This document shows, in pieces, positions 44,958 through 53,714 of a DNA stretch of 64,000 nucleotides; position 1 is the first letter of the stretch, and the number at the start of each line of letters is the position of its first letter. The notes beneath the pieces were generated by a model. It saw only the letters and a list, made by a program, of their open reading frames with translations, was not told where the DNA came from and ran no database searches. The translations under genes were made by a program, and so were the position numbers. Origin of the DNA: an uncultured Bacteroidales bacterium (GTDB lineage: Bacteria > Bacteroidota > Bacteroidia > Bacteroidales > Bacteroidaceae); contig CADBWR010000008.1 of NCBI GenBank assembly GCA_902798425.1, positions 62,001-126,000 of the forward strand, in the 5' to 3' direction.

Positions 44958-46143
44958 TTTTCTTGCGGAAGAATAGATGTATGATGGATTGCAGTAGCAA
45001 ACATAGTGCCAAAGAATAGAGCCCCTCAGCATAAGACTGGAACAGACTGCCTGCAAGGAACAAGAGAACCATAACGGGACAAATCATCCAGTAGCGGGTC
45101 TGTCTGCCCTTGATGACGGGCCATAAGTAGAACAGATGTACGGGGTTGAAAAAGAGTATCTGTAGGTTGATGCGTACCGTAGGATGTTGGGAGAACAGCA
45201 TCAAGAACAACACCATGCCAATAATACCAGACAATCCCATCAGCAACGCTTCCCATACGATGATGACACGACGTGTAAAGCACTGTGCAAGAAAGAGTAA
45301 CAAACCGATAGCCAACAGGATGTAGCCGCACAGGATAGGGGTTAGCGGAAAACTGTTGTGTATCAGCTGTACACCTGCGGGTACAACGGTGCGGCGCTCT
45401 TTGATTAATGGACGATATTGGCCGTTAGCATAAATCTGGGCGTGGTCGAAGTCGTACAGCAGATTGTCGGGTAAGAACTCCTGCTGACGCAAGGTGGTCT
45501 TGCTGTCTGCCTGGATGCCAAGCAACAGGTCGTTGCCGAAGCGGGACCAGGGATGGTTGCGCGTCATGGCGTGAACCATCTCTCTGTATGTCGGCGTATA
45601 ATCTTCACGTTCAGCATATTGCAACTTTCCATTGATATGACGCTCTATGATATCGCGAGCCTTTGTCGTGCAGTTGTTGTAGAAGTAGTTATAGCGGTAG
45701 ACACAGTTCGCCGGGCGCAGATTGTCAATGAGTGCCTGTCGTAATTGCAGCTTCTCGTCGTTGGTGAGATTAAGTACTTGCTCGGTCACCATACTGCCAA
45801 AATGCCGATACTCTTTTTGGAAGAGTTGGGTGGGGTAGGCTCCCAATTCGTAGTCGGTAAGTCCAAAGACAAAGCGGACAACAAAGAAAGGCGCATCGTA
45901 GTTGAAAACGCCATAGTTGAAGGCAGCATCAATGCCGCCACGCGTCAATTCGCGGTAGCGGATGGCAGTATGGCCATAGAGGCTATAGACCTCATCGTGA
46001 GGCTGACAAGTAAGCAGACTAATCTCTACAGAATCCATCGGCGGCAACTTGGGTTCTTGTGCCAGCGCTGTATTCTGTATGGTCATAGCGAATAGTATGA
46101 GCCCCCCTCTGAGGGCGTTTGTAATCATCTTCAAGTATTTCAC
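44947..46143 (-). CDS. DUF4105-family membrane protein (Lnb N-terminal-like)
   Basis: A 398-residue protein: a signal segment (about 10-28), a periplasmic DUF4105 domain (35-235) with YSLYGHTAIRYRE and a conserved YNYFYNNCTTKARD (near 160) whose Cys could be catalytic, then about five membrane spans (265-395). The domain is related to the N-terminal part of lacto-N-biosidase-type Lnb proteins and may be a thiol peptidase/amidase; the function is not proved. It overlaps the pseudo-phosphatase gene. Confidence 0.78.
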   Translation of the reverse strand: MKYLKMITNALRGGLILFAMTIQNTALAQEPKLPPMDSVEISLLTCQPHDEVYSLYGHTAIRYRELTRGGIDAAFNYGVFNYDAPFFVVRFVFGLTDYELGAYPTQLFQKEYRHFGSMVTEQVLNLTNDEKLQLRQALIDNLRPANCVYRYNYFYNNCTTKARDIIERHINGKLQYAEREDYTPTYREMVHAMTRNHPWSRFGNDLLLGIQADSKTTLRQQEFLPDNLLYDFDHAQIYANGQYRPLIKERRTVVPAGVQLIHNSFPLTPILCGYILLAIGLLLFLAQCFTRRVIIVWEALLMGLSGIIGMVLFLMLFSQHPTVRINLQILFFNPVHLFYLWPVIKGRQTRYWMICPVMVLLFLAGSLFQSYAEGLYSLALCLLLQSIIHLFFRKKNEQ

Positions 46144-46147
46144 GCTG

Positions 46148-46155
46148 CAAAATTA
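46148..46155 (-). promoter_or_regulatory. -7 box for the DUF4105 operon
   Basis: On the minus strand TAATTTTG followed by CAGCG, five bases before the annotated ATG. The start may therefore be the Met at residue 6. Confidence 0.55.
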
Positions 46156-46226
46156 GCCTTTATTTTCCACTTATCGTACGTTTAGTATGATTTTTTTTAA
46201 TAAAAAATTAAAATTCGTATATTTAT

Positions 46227-46257
46227 TTTGTATTCTTCGTGCTAATTTGTACCTTTG
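46227..46257 (+). promoter_or_regulatory. Promoter of the FadL-like/lptC/gldE-like operon
   Basis: TTTG at 46227-46230, a 19-base spacer, TACCTTTG at 46250-46257, then CAC, 35 bases before the ATG at 46292. Confidence 0.7.
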
Positions 46258-46291
46258 CACTCCGAAAAAAGATTTCATTAAAGAACGAAAG

Positions 46292-47596
46292 ATGAAGAAA
46301 CGCATTATAGTAAGCTTGCTGGCAGGTATGGCACTGCTGCCCTCAATGGCACAGGTGAGCACGACGCTATCGCCCTACAGTCAGTACGGCTTAGGCATCC
46401 TCTCAGATCAGTCATTAGGCTTTAACCGCGGTATGGGTGGTGTGGCCTATGGACTTAGAAGTGGAAAATATGTCAATATGCAGAATCCTGCGTCCTATTC
46501 CGCCATCGACTCGCTGACTATGTTGATTGATGCTGGTGTAACAGGACAGATAGCCAACTATAAAGAGGGCGGCGTAAGCATGAATAAAAAGACGGGTAAT
46601 TTTGACTATGCCGTTGCCGGTTTCCGTCTGCTGCCCCACGTGGGCGTAGCCCTCGGTGTTGTACCTTATTCTAATATTGGCTATTCCTATTCACATAAAG
46701 GAACTATCAACACTACTGAGGAGGGAACGACCACGTCAATGCTCTCCTATAATGGTTCGGGAGGTTTTTCGCAGTTCTTTGTCGGTGCTGGTTGGCAGTT
46801 GACGAGAAATCTGTCGTTGGGCGTTAACGTCTCCTATTTCTGGGGCAATTATTCCAAGACTATCACCATGAATCTTAGTGAGTCGGACTACAACTCAGAG
46901 ACAAGATCATACGAGACATCGGTCAGCAGTTATAAGTTGGACTTCGGTGCACAGTGGCAGCAGCCGGTGAGCAAGACAGACTTGCTGACCATCGGTGCTA
47001 CGTTCGGTCTGGGTCATAAGTTAGGTGCTGATGCTGAATTAAATACGCTGAACAGCAGTACGTCGAACACTTCAGTGACCAGCTCAACCATGACTGCAGC
47101 GAATGCGCTCAGCATCCCCTTCACTTTTGGCTTGGGTGCTTCGGTTCTGCACAAGCACAGCCTGACGCTTGCCTTAGACTACAATTTGCAGAAGTGGAGT
47201 TTGCTGGACTACCCGGTGTTTAGCAATTTGAATGGCAAGGGCAGCTATAAGTTGCAGGGCGACTACTTTAAGGATCGCCATAGGATTGCTGCTGGTGTAG
47301 ACTGGATGCCTAACCCCATGGGACGTAAGTTCTATCAGCTGGTACACTACCGAATGGGTGTTAGCTATGCTACCCCTTATTATAAAATAGGTACGCAAGA
47401 CGGTCCCGGAGAGTTGTCGGTAAGTGCTGGTTTCGGTATACCTCTTTATAACTCCTGGAATAACCGCTCAACGCTGAATATTAGTGCACAATGGGTGCGC
47501 ACCACGGGTTGCGACCTGATTAAGGAGAATATGTTCCGCATTAATATCGGACTGACGTTCAATGAACGCTGGTTTGCTAAATGGAAGGTCGACTAA
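46292..47596 (+). CDS. Outer membrane beta-barrel protein, FadL/OmpP1-like
   Basis: A 434-residue protein with a signal peptide (MKKRIIVSLLAGMALLPSMA) and an FadL-like N-terminal motif (RGMGGVAYGLRSGKYVNMQN, then NPASYSAIDS), followed by alternating amphipathic strands ending in a C-terminal strand. The substrate is unknown. The start at 46292 is set by the promoter. The gene overlaps lptC by 16 bases. Confidence 0.8.
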   Translation: MKKRIIVSLLAGMALLPSMAQVSTTLSPYSQYGLGILSDQSLGFNRGMGGVAYGLRSGKYVNMQNPASYSAIDSLTMLIDAGVTGQIANYKEGGVSMNKKTGNFDYAVAGFRLLPHVGVALGVVPYSNIGYSYSHKGTINTTEEGTTTSMLSYNGSGGFSQFFVGAGWQLTRNLSLGVNVSYFWGNYSKTITMNLSESDYNSETRSYETSVSSYKLDFGAQWQQPVSKTDLLTIGATFGLGHKLGADAELNTLNSSTSNTSVTSSTMTAANALSIPFTFGLGASVLHKHSLTLALDYNLQKWSLLDYPVFSNLNGKGSYKLQGDYFKDRHRIAAGVDWMPNPMGRKFYQLVHYRMGVSYATPYYKIGTQDGPGELSVSAGFGIPLYNSWNNRSTLNISAQWVRTTGCDLIKENMFRINIGLTFNERWFAKWKVD

Positions 47597-48294
47597 ACAT
47601 ATTATACCTCTTCGGCGTGGGCATGTTGCTCATGGTGCTGTCGTGTACGGAACAAAAAGCGCACACGGCAGCTGCCGTTCGTGACCGTGACTCGGCATCG
47701 ATGATGGTGAGCTATGGTGTCAACACGCTCATCTCTGACTCTGGCGTCATCAAGTACCGCATCGTTACAGAACGTTGGGACGTCAATACCATTAAGAACC
47801 CTCCACGCTGGACATTCGAAAAGGGTATCTTCATGGAGCAGTTTGATGAGAACTTCCATATCGAGGGCTATATCAGTGCCGATTCTGCATGGTATTTTGA
47901 CCAGCAGAAGTTATGGGAGTTGCGTGGACGCGTGTCTATCCGCAATGTTAACGGGCTAATCTTCAACAGCGATGAACTGTGGTGGGACGGCATAAAACAT
48001 GAGTTCTATTCTAACAAGTTCTCGCGCGTTGTGACCCCAGAGCGTACATTGGAAGGAACTTATTTCCGCAGTGATGAGCATATGGCTCATTATGAGGTGA
48101 AGAATTCGGTGGGCTCATTCCAGTCGGAAGATATGGAGGGCGATAGCCAACAACCAGCCAACAACCAAACACCAGCGGCTAACGGCCAGCAGCCCAAGGC
48201 TGACAGCCAAAAGGCAGATACCGCGTTCCAGATACCTGTCCGTCAGGCTGCCGTACGCCATAAAGCTAATCAAAAATCAACGTACCAGCCATGA
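47581..48294 (+). CDS. lptC: LptC-like LPS export lipoprotein
   Basis: A 237-residue protein with lipobox MVLSC (Cys near 22) and a beta-jellyroll OstA-like domain (about 40-180; WTFEKGIFMEQF, WYFDQQKLWELRG). Its place in the Lpt bridge would be handing LPS from the inner-membrane ABC complex to LptA. The tail (about 187-213) is Gln/Pro/Ala-rich, encoded by CAGCCAACAACC-type repeats. It is translationally coupled to both neighbours (16-bp overlap, then ATGA). Confidence 0.85.
   Translation: MEGRLNILYLFGVGMLLMVLSCTEQKAHTAAAVRDRDSASMMVSYGVNTLISDSGVIKYRIVTERWDVNTIKNPPRWTFEKGIFMEQFDENFHIEGYISADSAWYFDQQKLWELRGRVSIRNVNGLIFNSDELWWDGIKHEFYSNKFSRVVTPERTLEGTYFRSDEHMAHYEVKNSVGSFQSEDMEGDSQQPANNQTPAANGQQPKADSQKADTAFQIPVRQAAVRHKANQKSTYQP
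48143..48216 (+). repeat. In-frame AGCCAACAACC repeat in lptC
   Basis: Iterated AGCCAACAACCAGCCAACAA units passing into GGCCAGCAGCC and GACAGCCAAAAGG. It encodes a Gln/Asn/Pro-rich tail and is related to the pyrK insert. Confidence 0.65.
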
Positions 48295-49550
48295 CGAATC
48301 TTATTATAGGAATCTTGGTGACGATGGCCTTCTCGGCTTTCTTCTCTGGTATGGAGATAGCTTTCGTATCAAGTAACCGCCTGCGTGCAGAGATGGACAG
48401 AGAGAAGAATGGTTTGGCACAGCGTGCTATCGATGTGTTCTATCGCCATCCTAACAACTTTGTGTCAACAATGTTGGTGGGTAACAATATTTCGCTGGTT
48501 ATTTACGGTATTCTCTTTGCCAAGATTTTTGACCAGACATTGTTCTATTCGCTCAGCGATGGTATGCGCGTAATGGCAGACACACTGTTGTCTACTGTCG
48601 TGGTACTTTTTACAGGAGAATTCCTGCCAAAGACAATCTTCAAGTCAAATCCGAATACCATGTTGACAATCTTCGCACTACCTGCCTATCTGTGCTATGT
48701 GGTGCTGTACCCTATATCGCGCTTTGCTACGCTGTTGTCGCGTGGACTGTTACGTATTATCGGCGTAAAACTGCCTAAAGAGAGCGACGACAAGGCGTTT
48801 ACGAAAGTGGACTTGGACTTTTTGGTGCAGTCGAGCATTGATAATGCGAAAGATGAGGACGAGATAGAAGAGGAAGTCAAGATTTTCCATAATGCGCTGG
48901 ACTTTGCCGACACAAAGGTGCGCGACTGCATGGTACCTCGTACGGAGATTGATGCTATAGACATTGACGACTGTACCGTTGATGAACTGAAGAATAAGTT
49001 TGTGGAGAGTGGACACTCCAAGATTATCGTCTACCGCGAGGACATAGACCATATCATTGGATACATCCATTCGTCGGAGATGTTCAAGCATGTCTCTGAT
49101 ATTTCAAAACATATACAGCAGATGCCCTATGTCCCAGAGACGATGGCAGCACGTAAGCTGATGCAGATTTTCCTGCAGCAGAAGAAATCGTTGGGTGTTG
49201 TCGTCGACGAGTTTGGGGGTACCAGCGGTATCGTATCGCTGGAGGATATCGTTGAGGAAATTTTCGGAGATATTGAGGATGAACATGACAATACAAAGTA
49301 TGTCGCCAAGGTGCTTAATGATGGTGACTACCTCTTGTCGGCACGTCTGGAGATAGAAAAGGTCAACGAACTCTTCGGCCTCGACTTGCCGGAGAACGAC
49401 GACTATATGACAGTTGGAGGACTCATTCTGCATGAATATCAGAGCTTCCCGAAACTCAATGAAGTGGTGAAAATTGGGCGTTTTGAGTTCAAAATCATTA
49501 AAAATACAATGACAAAAATCGAGTTAGTACGCCTAAAAGTCGTGGAGTAG
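48291..49550 (+). CDS. CNNM/CorC-type membrane protein with CBS pair (GldE-like)
   Basis: A 419-residue protein: DUF21 membrane domain (about 1-180), two CBS domains (about 205-330; RDCMVPRTEIDAIDID near 216, GVVVDEFGGTSGIVSLEDI near 302) and a CorC/HlyC C-terminal domain. The family includes Mg/Co efflux proteins and GldE of gliding bacteria. The location next to lptC is the usual Bacteroidetes arrangement, so GldE-like is a naming choice and not proof of motility. Confidence 0.88.
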   Translation: MTNLIIGILVTMAFSAFFSGMEIAFVSSNRLRAEMDREKNGLAQRAIDVFYRHPNNFVSTMLVGNNISLVIYGILFAKIFDQTLFYSLSDGMRVMADTLLSTVVVLFTGEFLPKTIFKSNPNTMLTIFALPAYLCYVVLYPISRFATLLSRGLLRIIGVKLPKESDDKAFTKVDLDFLVQSSIDNAKDEDEIEEEVKIFHNALDFADTKVRDCMVPRTEIDAIDIDDCTVDELKNKFVESGHSKIIVYREDIDHIIGYIHSSEMFKHVSDISKHIQQMPYVPETMAARKLMQIFLQQKKSLGVVVDEFGGTSGIVSLEDIVEEIFGDIEDEHDNTKYVAKVLNDGDYLLSARLEIEKVNELFGLDLPENDDYMTVGGLILHEYQSFPKLNEVVKIGRFEFKIIKNTMTKIELVRLKVVE

Positions 49551-49594
49551 GGCATTTTTTTGCCAAAAGATGCCGCTATTTCAATGAAATTTGC

Positions 49595-49602
49595 TAACTT
49601 TG
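49595..49602 (+). promoter_or_regulatory. -7 box for the ppiD-like gene
   Basis: TAACTTTG followed by CAGGC, 65 bases before the ATG. Confidence 0.65.
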
Positions 49603-49666
49603 CAGGCTGAATCTAAAATTCAACAAAGAGAGAAACAATTAAAAAATAAAAAACTATAAAAATCAA

Positions 49667-51811
49667 ATGGCAGCAATTGGAAAAATCAGAAGCTGGGGCC
49701 CAGTACTCGCTACGGTGATTGGTCTGGCCCTGTTTGCATTCATTGCCGAAGAGATGTTCCGTTCGTGCGAGGCTACTGGCAACGAGCGCCGTCAGCAAGT
49801 AGGCGAAGTGTTAGGTAAGAAAATCTCTGTACAGGACTTCCAGAGTCTTGTTGACGAGTATCAGGAAGTTATCAAGATGACTCAGGGTAGAGACAACCTC
49901 TCTGAAGAGGAACTCAACCAGGTGAAGGATCAGGTTTGGCAGCAGTTTGTCAACAACACCATTCTGGAAACAGAAGCTAAGAAGGTGGGCCTGACCGTTA
50001 CTGACGAGGAGTTGCAGAATGTACTGAAGGCTGGTACCAATGGTATGCTGATGCAGACTCCGTTTGTCAATCAGCAGACTGGTCGCTTTGACGTCAGCCA
50101 GCTCACCAAGTTCTTGGCAGACTATAAGAAGCAGCAAGAGCAGGGTGGTAATGCGCAGATGATGGAGCAGTACACTCGTATTTACAACTACTGGAAGTTC
50201 ATTGAGAAGACACTGCGTCAGCAGTTGCTCGCTCAGAAGTACCAGAGTCTGTTCGCCCAGTCTCTGCTGTCGAACCCCATCTCTGCTAAGATGGCTTTTG
50301 CCGGTCAGAACGAGGAGAGCGACATTTTGTTGGCTACCGTTCCTTATAACTCTATTAAAGATGCTGATGTTGAGGTAAGCGATGCAGACCTGAAAGCTAA
50401 GTACAACGAGAAGAAGGAACAGTTCAAGCAGTATGTAGAGAGCCGTGATATCAAGTATGTCGACTTCCAGGTAGTAGCCTCTAAGGCTGACCGCGATGCA
50501 CTGATGAAGACTATGAAGGAGGCTCAGCAGCAGTTGGAGAATGGTATGGCTGCTAGCGAAGTTGTTCGCAAGGCTCAGTCACAGATTGCCTATACTGGTA
50601 TTGCTGCTACTCGTAATGCTTTCCCCAACGACATCGCAGTGAAGATTGACTCTATGCAGATTGGTCAGGTTTCTGCACCCTTCGAGACTGCATATGACAA
50701 TACTTTGAATGTTGTAAAACTCATCAACAAGGTACAGCTGCCCGACTCTGTAGAGTATCGTCAGATTCAGGTTGGTGGTGCTACTGCTGAGGAAGCTCAC
50801 AAGCTGGCTGATAGCATCTATACCGCTCTGAATGGTGGTGCAGACTTCGAGGTGCTGGCTAAGAAATATAACCAGACTGGCGAGAAGCAGTGGATGACCT
50901 CTGCAATGTATGAGCGTGCTCAGACTGTTGATGCTGATACAAAGGAGTACATTCAGGCTCTTAACACGCTGGGTGTCGGTGAGTTGAAGAACCTCCAGTT
51001 CTCTCAGGGTAACATCGTTCTGCAGGTTACTAACCGCAAGGCTATGGTTAACAAGTTTGACGTTGCTGTTGTAAAGCACACTATCGATTTCTCTAAGACA
51101 ACCTATTCTAATGCTTATAACAACTTCAGCCAGTATGTCAGCGAGAACAAGACGCTGGAAGGTCTGGAGAAGAATGCTCAGAAGTTCGGTTTCCGCGTTC
51201 AGGAACGTAACGACCTGTATAGCTCTGAGCACAACGTAGCTGGTCTGCGTGCTACTCGCGAGGCTATGAAGTGGATTTTTGACGCTAAGGCTGGTGAGGT
51301 TTCTCCTCTCTATGAGTGTGGCAACAACGATCACCTGCTGGTAGTTGCTCTGACTGGTGTTCACGAGGCAGGCTATCGTGCTATGGAGAGCGTGAAGGAT
51401 CAGCTGAAGATGGAGGTTACACGCGACAAGAAGTTTGAGAAGGCTGCTGCTCAGCTGGCTGGTGTTAAGGACATCGCTGCTGCCAAGCAGAAGGGTGCTG
51501 TTATTGACAGCGTTCGTCAGATTACCTTCTCTGCTCCTGTCTTTGTACAGGCTGCAGGTGCCAGCGAACCCGCTCTGAGTGGTGCTGTTGCTGCTGTTAA
51601 GCAGGGACAGTTCAGCCCCACAGTTGTCAAGGGTAATGGTGGTGCATACCTCTTCCAGGTACTGTCCAAGAAACAGCGTGAGGGTGCTAAGCTCGACGAG
51701 AAGCAGCAGATGAAGCAGCTGCAGCAGCAGGCTCAGCAGGCTGCCGGCCGTTTCATGAACGAGATGTACCTGAAGGCTGATGTGGTAGACAACCGCTACC
51801 TCTTCTTCTAA
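49667..51811 (+). CDS. PpiD-like membrane-anchored peptidyl-prolyl isomerase
   Basis: A 714-residue periplasmic chaperone. One N-terminal span (WGPVLATVIGLALFAFIAEE, about 10-29) anchors a SurA_N-like helical domain (30-230), followed by parvulin-type domains around 340-445 (SVEYRQIQVGGATAEEAHKL, GGADFEVLAKKYN) and further regions. It assists outer-membrane protein folding near the Sec exit. Codon use is more uniform than that of its neighbours (mostly CTG, GCT, GGT), which suggests high expression. Its tail overlaps convergent prmA by four bases. Confidence 0.87.
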   Translation: MAAIGKIRSWGPVLATVIGLALFAFIAEEMFRSCEATGNERRQQVGEVLGKKISVQDFQSLVDEYQEVIKMTQGRDNLSEEELNQVKDQVWQQFVNNTILETEAKKVGLTVTDEELQNVLKAGTNGMLMQTPFVNQQTGRFDVSQLTKFLADYKKQQEQGGNAQMMEQYTRIYNYWKFIEKTLRQQLLAQKYQSLFAQSLLSNPISAKMAFAGQNEESDILLATVPYNSIKDADVEVSDADLKAKYNEKKEQFKQYVESRDIKYVDFQVVASKADRDALMKTMKEAQQQLENGMAASEVVRKAQSQIAYTGIAATRNAFPNDIAVKIDSMQIGQVSAPFETAYDNTLNVVKLINKVQLPDSVEYRQIQVGGATAEEAHKLADSIYTALNGGADFEVLAKKYNQTGEKQWMTSAMYERAQTVDADTKEYIQALNTLGVGELKNLQFSQGNIVLQVTNRKAMVNKFDVAVVKHTIDFSKTTYSNAYNNFSQYVSENKTLEGLEKNAQKFGFRVQERNDLYSSEHNVAGLRATREAMKWIFDAKAGEVSPLYECGNNDHLLVVALTGVHEAGYRAMESVKDQLKMEVTRDKKFEKAAAQLAGVKDIAAAKQKGAVIDSVRQITFSAPVFVQAAGASEPALSGAVAAVKQGQFSPTVVKGNGGAYLFQVLSKKQREGAKLDEKQQMKQLQQQAQQAAGRFMNEMYLKADVVDNRYLFF

Positions 51812-52692
51812 TCAAGTGAGAACAGAAGGCATGCCCAGTCGCCATCGGTGCGGGTAGCCTTTAAGGATAAACCAAGTGATTGTGCCTTGCTTTCGAGCAG
51901 GGCACAGTCATTTTTATAGAAACCGCTGAGGACGAGTTGTGCGTGTGGAGCCATCACGCTGCGGAAGCGCTCCATGTCGTTCAGTAGAATGTTGCGGTTA
52001 ATGTTGGCAAGGACAACGTTGAACTCTGCGGAAAAGCCGCTGAGCACATTGGCGTCGCCACAGAGCGCGGTGAGATGGTCGTCCACATGGTTGATGACGG
52101 CATTGTGGCGCGTATTGTCTGCACTCCACTCGTCAATGTCATAGCATACCACACTCGCTGCGCCTACCTTCAGTGCGCAGATGCCCAGGATACCAGTGCC
52201 ACAGCCGCAGTCGAGCACGCGCGTGCCCGCTAATTCCATTTCTAATAATGTGCTGCAAATCATGCGGGTAGTCTCATGGGTGCCCGTGCCAAAAGCCAGA
52301 TGGGCGTCTATTTCAATCATGATGGAAGATGGCTGAAGGCTGATGTCTGAAGGTAGATGGCGACCATCGTGGATAATTAGGTTCCCCTTCCTTTTGGAAG
52401 GGGGTAGGGGAAGGCTGATCGGTTCAAAACCCTCTTGTTCCCACTGCTCGTTCCAGTCTTTGTCTTCTGCCTCCTGGATAGAGTAGGTGAGTGCGACATT
52501 CTCGAAAGGGAACCCTTCGAGCACTTGTTGGAGGACTTCTTCGTCAAACAGCGCCTGCTGTACATAGCCCTTCAGACCTGTTGCTGTCTCTTCAAACGTT
52601 TCGAAACCTGCCTCTCCTGCCAGTGCAGAGAGGATATCCTGTGCGTCCTGCGTGCAGGGCTGCATGGTGAAATCAACCTCGTAATACTTCAT
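51808..52692 (-). CDS. prmA: Ribosomal protein L11 methyltransferase
   Basis: A 294-residue SAM-dependent enzyme that trimethylates L11. The SAM motif is LDCGCGTGILGICALKVGA near 170, the catalytic loop VVLANINRNILL near 220, and the conserved HLAFGTGTHETT near 140. Between the N-terminal substrate domain and the catalytic domain (about residues 98-125) are two unusual segments, PLPPSKRKGN and HLPSDISLQPSSI, encoded by a hairpin repeat and a CTGAAGGCTGATG-type repeat. Confidence 0.93.
   Translation of the reverse strand: MKYYEVDFTMQPCTQDAQDILSALAGEAGFETFEETATGLKGYVQQALFDEEVLQQVLEGFPFENVALTYSIQEAEDKDWNEQWEQEGFEPISLPLPPSKRKGNLIIHDGRHLPSDISLQPSSIMIEIDAHLAFGTGTHETTRMICSTLLEMELAGTRVLDCGCGTGILGICALKVGAASVVCYDIDEWSADNTRHNAVINHVDDHLTALCGDANVLSGFSAEFNVVLANINRNILLNDMERFRSVMAPHAQLVLSGFYKNDCALLESKAQSLGLSLKATRTDGDWACLLFSLD
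52324..52403. repeat. Two repeat inserts inside prmA
   Basis: CCCCTTCC-TTTT-GGAAGGGG (52384-52403) is a perfect palindrome. At 52324-52356 lie GATGGCTGAAGGCTGATGTC-type units, similar to the gap after the DUF5715 gene at 36971-36998. Both are read through in frame. Confidence 0.7.
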
Positions 52693-52711
52693 AAGATGTT
52701 AAATTTGCCCA

Positions 52712-52719
52712 CAAAATTA
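52712..52719 (-). promoter_or_regulatory. prmA promoter -7 box
   Basis: TAATTTTG on the minus strand, 20 bases before the ATG. It is immediately next to the 52722-52768 palindrome. Confidence 0.6.
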
Positions 52720-52721
52720 CA

Positions 52722-52768
52722 AAAAATAGGGAAAAACCTATGCTCTCTTAGGGTTTTTCCCTATTTTT
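52722..52768. repeat. Long inverted repeat between divergent promoters
   Basis: AAAAATAGGGAAAAACC and GGTTTTTCCCTATTTTT are near-perfect arms (one extra G) around TATGCTCTCTTAG. The T-rich side would act as a terminator, yet no gene ends here: it lies between the prmA box and the TATTTTTG box (52785-52792) of the next gene. Confidence 0.7.
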
Positions 52769-52784
52769 GCATAGAAATTAGTTG

Positions 52785-52792
52785 TATTTTTG
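52785..52792 (+). promoter_or_regulatory. -7 box for the Trp/Tyr-rich protein gene
   Basis: TATTTTTG followed by CAACG, 32 bases before the ATG at 52824. Confidence 0.65.
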
Positions 52793-52823
52793 CAACGTGA
52801 ACAAGTATAAAACAGGAAAAGCT

Positions 52824-53663
52824 ATGAAAAAGTGGATTCTTATAACAGCAGTTTGTTCCTTGCCACTTTCGCTGATGGCACAGGACGATGATATGTACTT
52901 CGTTCCTACGAAAGAGAACGTAGCTAAGGATGCAGAACGCTATGGTATCCCTCAGAATACTTACTATTCGGGTTCTAACCGTAGCGTGGACGACTACAAT
53001 GGTCGTCTGTCATCAACAGTTACACCTATCGACTCGTTAGGAAAGGAAGTGGAGTCTGACGACTACAAGTATACGCGTCAGTTATCACGCTTCGATGACT
53101 ATAGTCCCAGTCAAGCTTACTGGGAGGGTTATCGTGACGGTCGCTGGACATCGCCATGGTACTATGGCCGCTATGGCTGGTACAGTACGTGGTACGATCC
53201 CTGGTATGCTTCTTGGTATGACCCGTGGTATGATCCCTGGTATTATGGTGGCTACTATGGCTGGTCGTCGTGGCGCTATGGCTGGTATGGTTCCTACTAT
53301 CGTCCTTGGGGCTACTATGGCTATTACGCTCCTATTTATTATAAAGGTGGACGTGGACATAGAGGCCAGTATACCAAGTCTGCAAGTGTAAACTACTATA
53401 ATCGTCGTAACTACTCTAATAATGGTACTCGTCGTATGAGTGACGGCCGACGTATCAACGTACGTTCTGGAAATGTCGGATCGGGTTCGCGCTCAACCTA
53501 TAATACAGGGTCGTTTGGCAGCGGATCACGCTCCAGCAGCAACTCCAGCTATAGTGGATCACGTTCCTCGTTCGGTGGCGGTAGCGGTATGCGCAGCAGC
53601 AGCGGCGGTGGAATGCGTAGCGGTGGCGGCGGTGGCGGCGGCAGAAGTGGCAGTCGCAGATAA
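52824..53663 (+). CDS. Secreted Trp/Tyr/Gly-rich low-complexity protein
   Basis: A 279-residue protein with signal peptide (MKKWILITAVCSLPLSLMAQ), an acidic N-terminal part (21-95), a central aromatic block (about 105-190) in which units such as WYDPWYASWYDPWYDPWYYG repeat, and a C-terminal Ser/Gly/Arg block (215-279, ending GGGGGGGRSGSRR). I know similar proteins in other Bacteroidales without a function. Composition suggests a surface or matrix protein. The next gene starts 51 bp on. Confidence 0.75.
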   Translation: MKKWILITAVCSLPLSLMAQDDDMYFVPTKENVAKDAERYGIPQNTYYSGSNRSVDDYNGRLSSTVTPIDSLGKEVESDDYKYTRQLSRFDDYSPSQAYWEGYRDGRWTSPWYYGRYGWYSTWYDPWYASWYDPWYDPWYYGGYYGWSSWRYGWYGSYYRPWGYYGYYAPIYYKGGRGHRGQYTKSASVNYYNRRNYSNNGTRRMSDGRRINVRSGNVGSGSRSTYNTGSFGSGSRSSSNSSYSGSRSSFGGGSGMRSSSGGGMRSGGGGGGGRSGSRR

Positions 53664-53714
53664 TAGAAGCACCATAATCCTTCAATATTGTTTAATTCAT
53701 AATTTTTTACAGCT

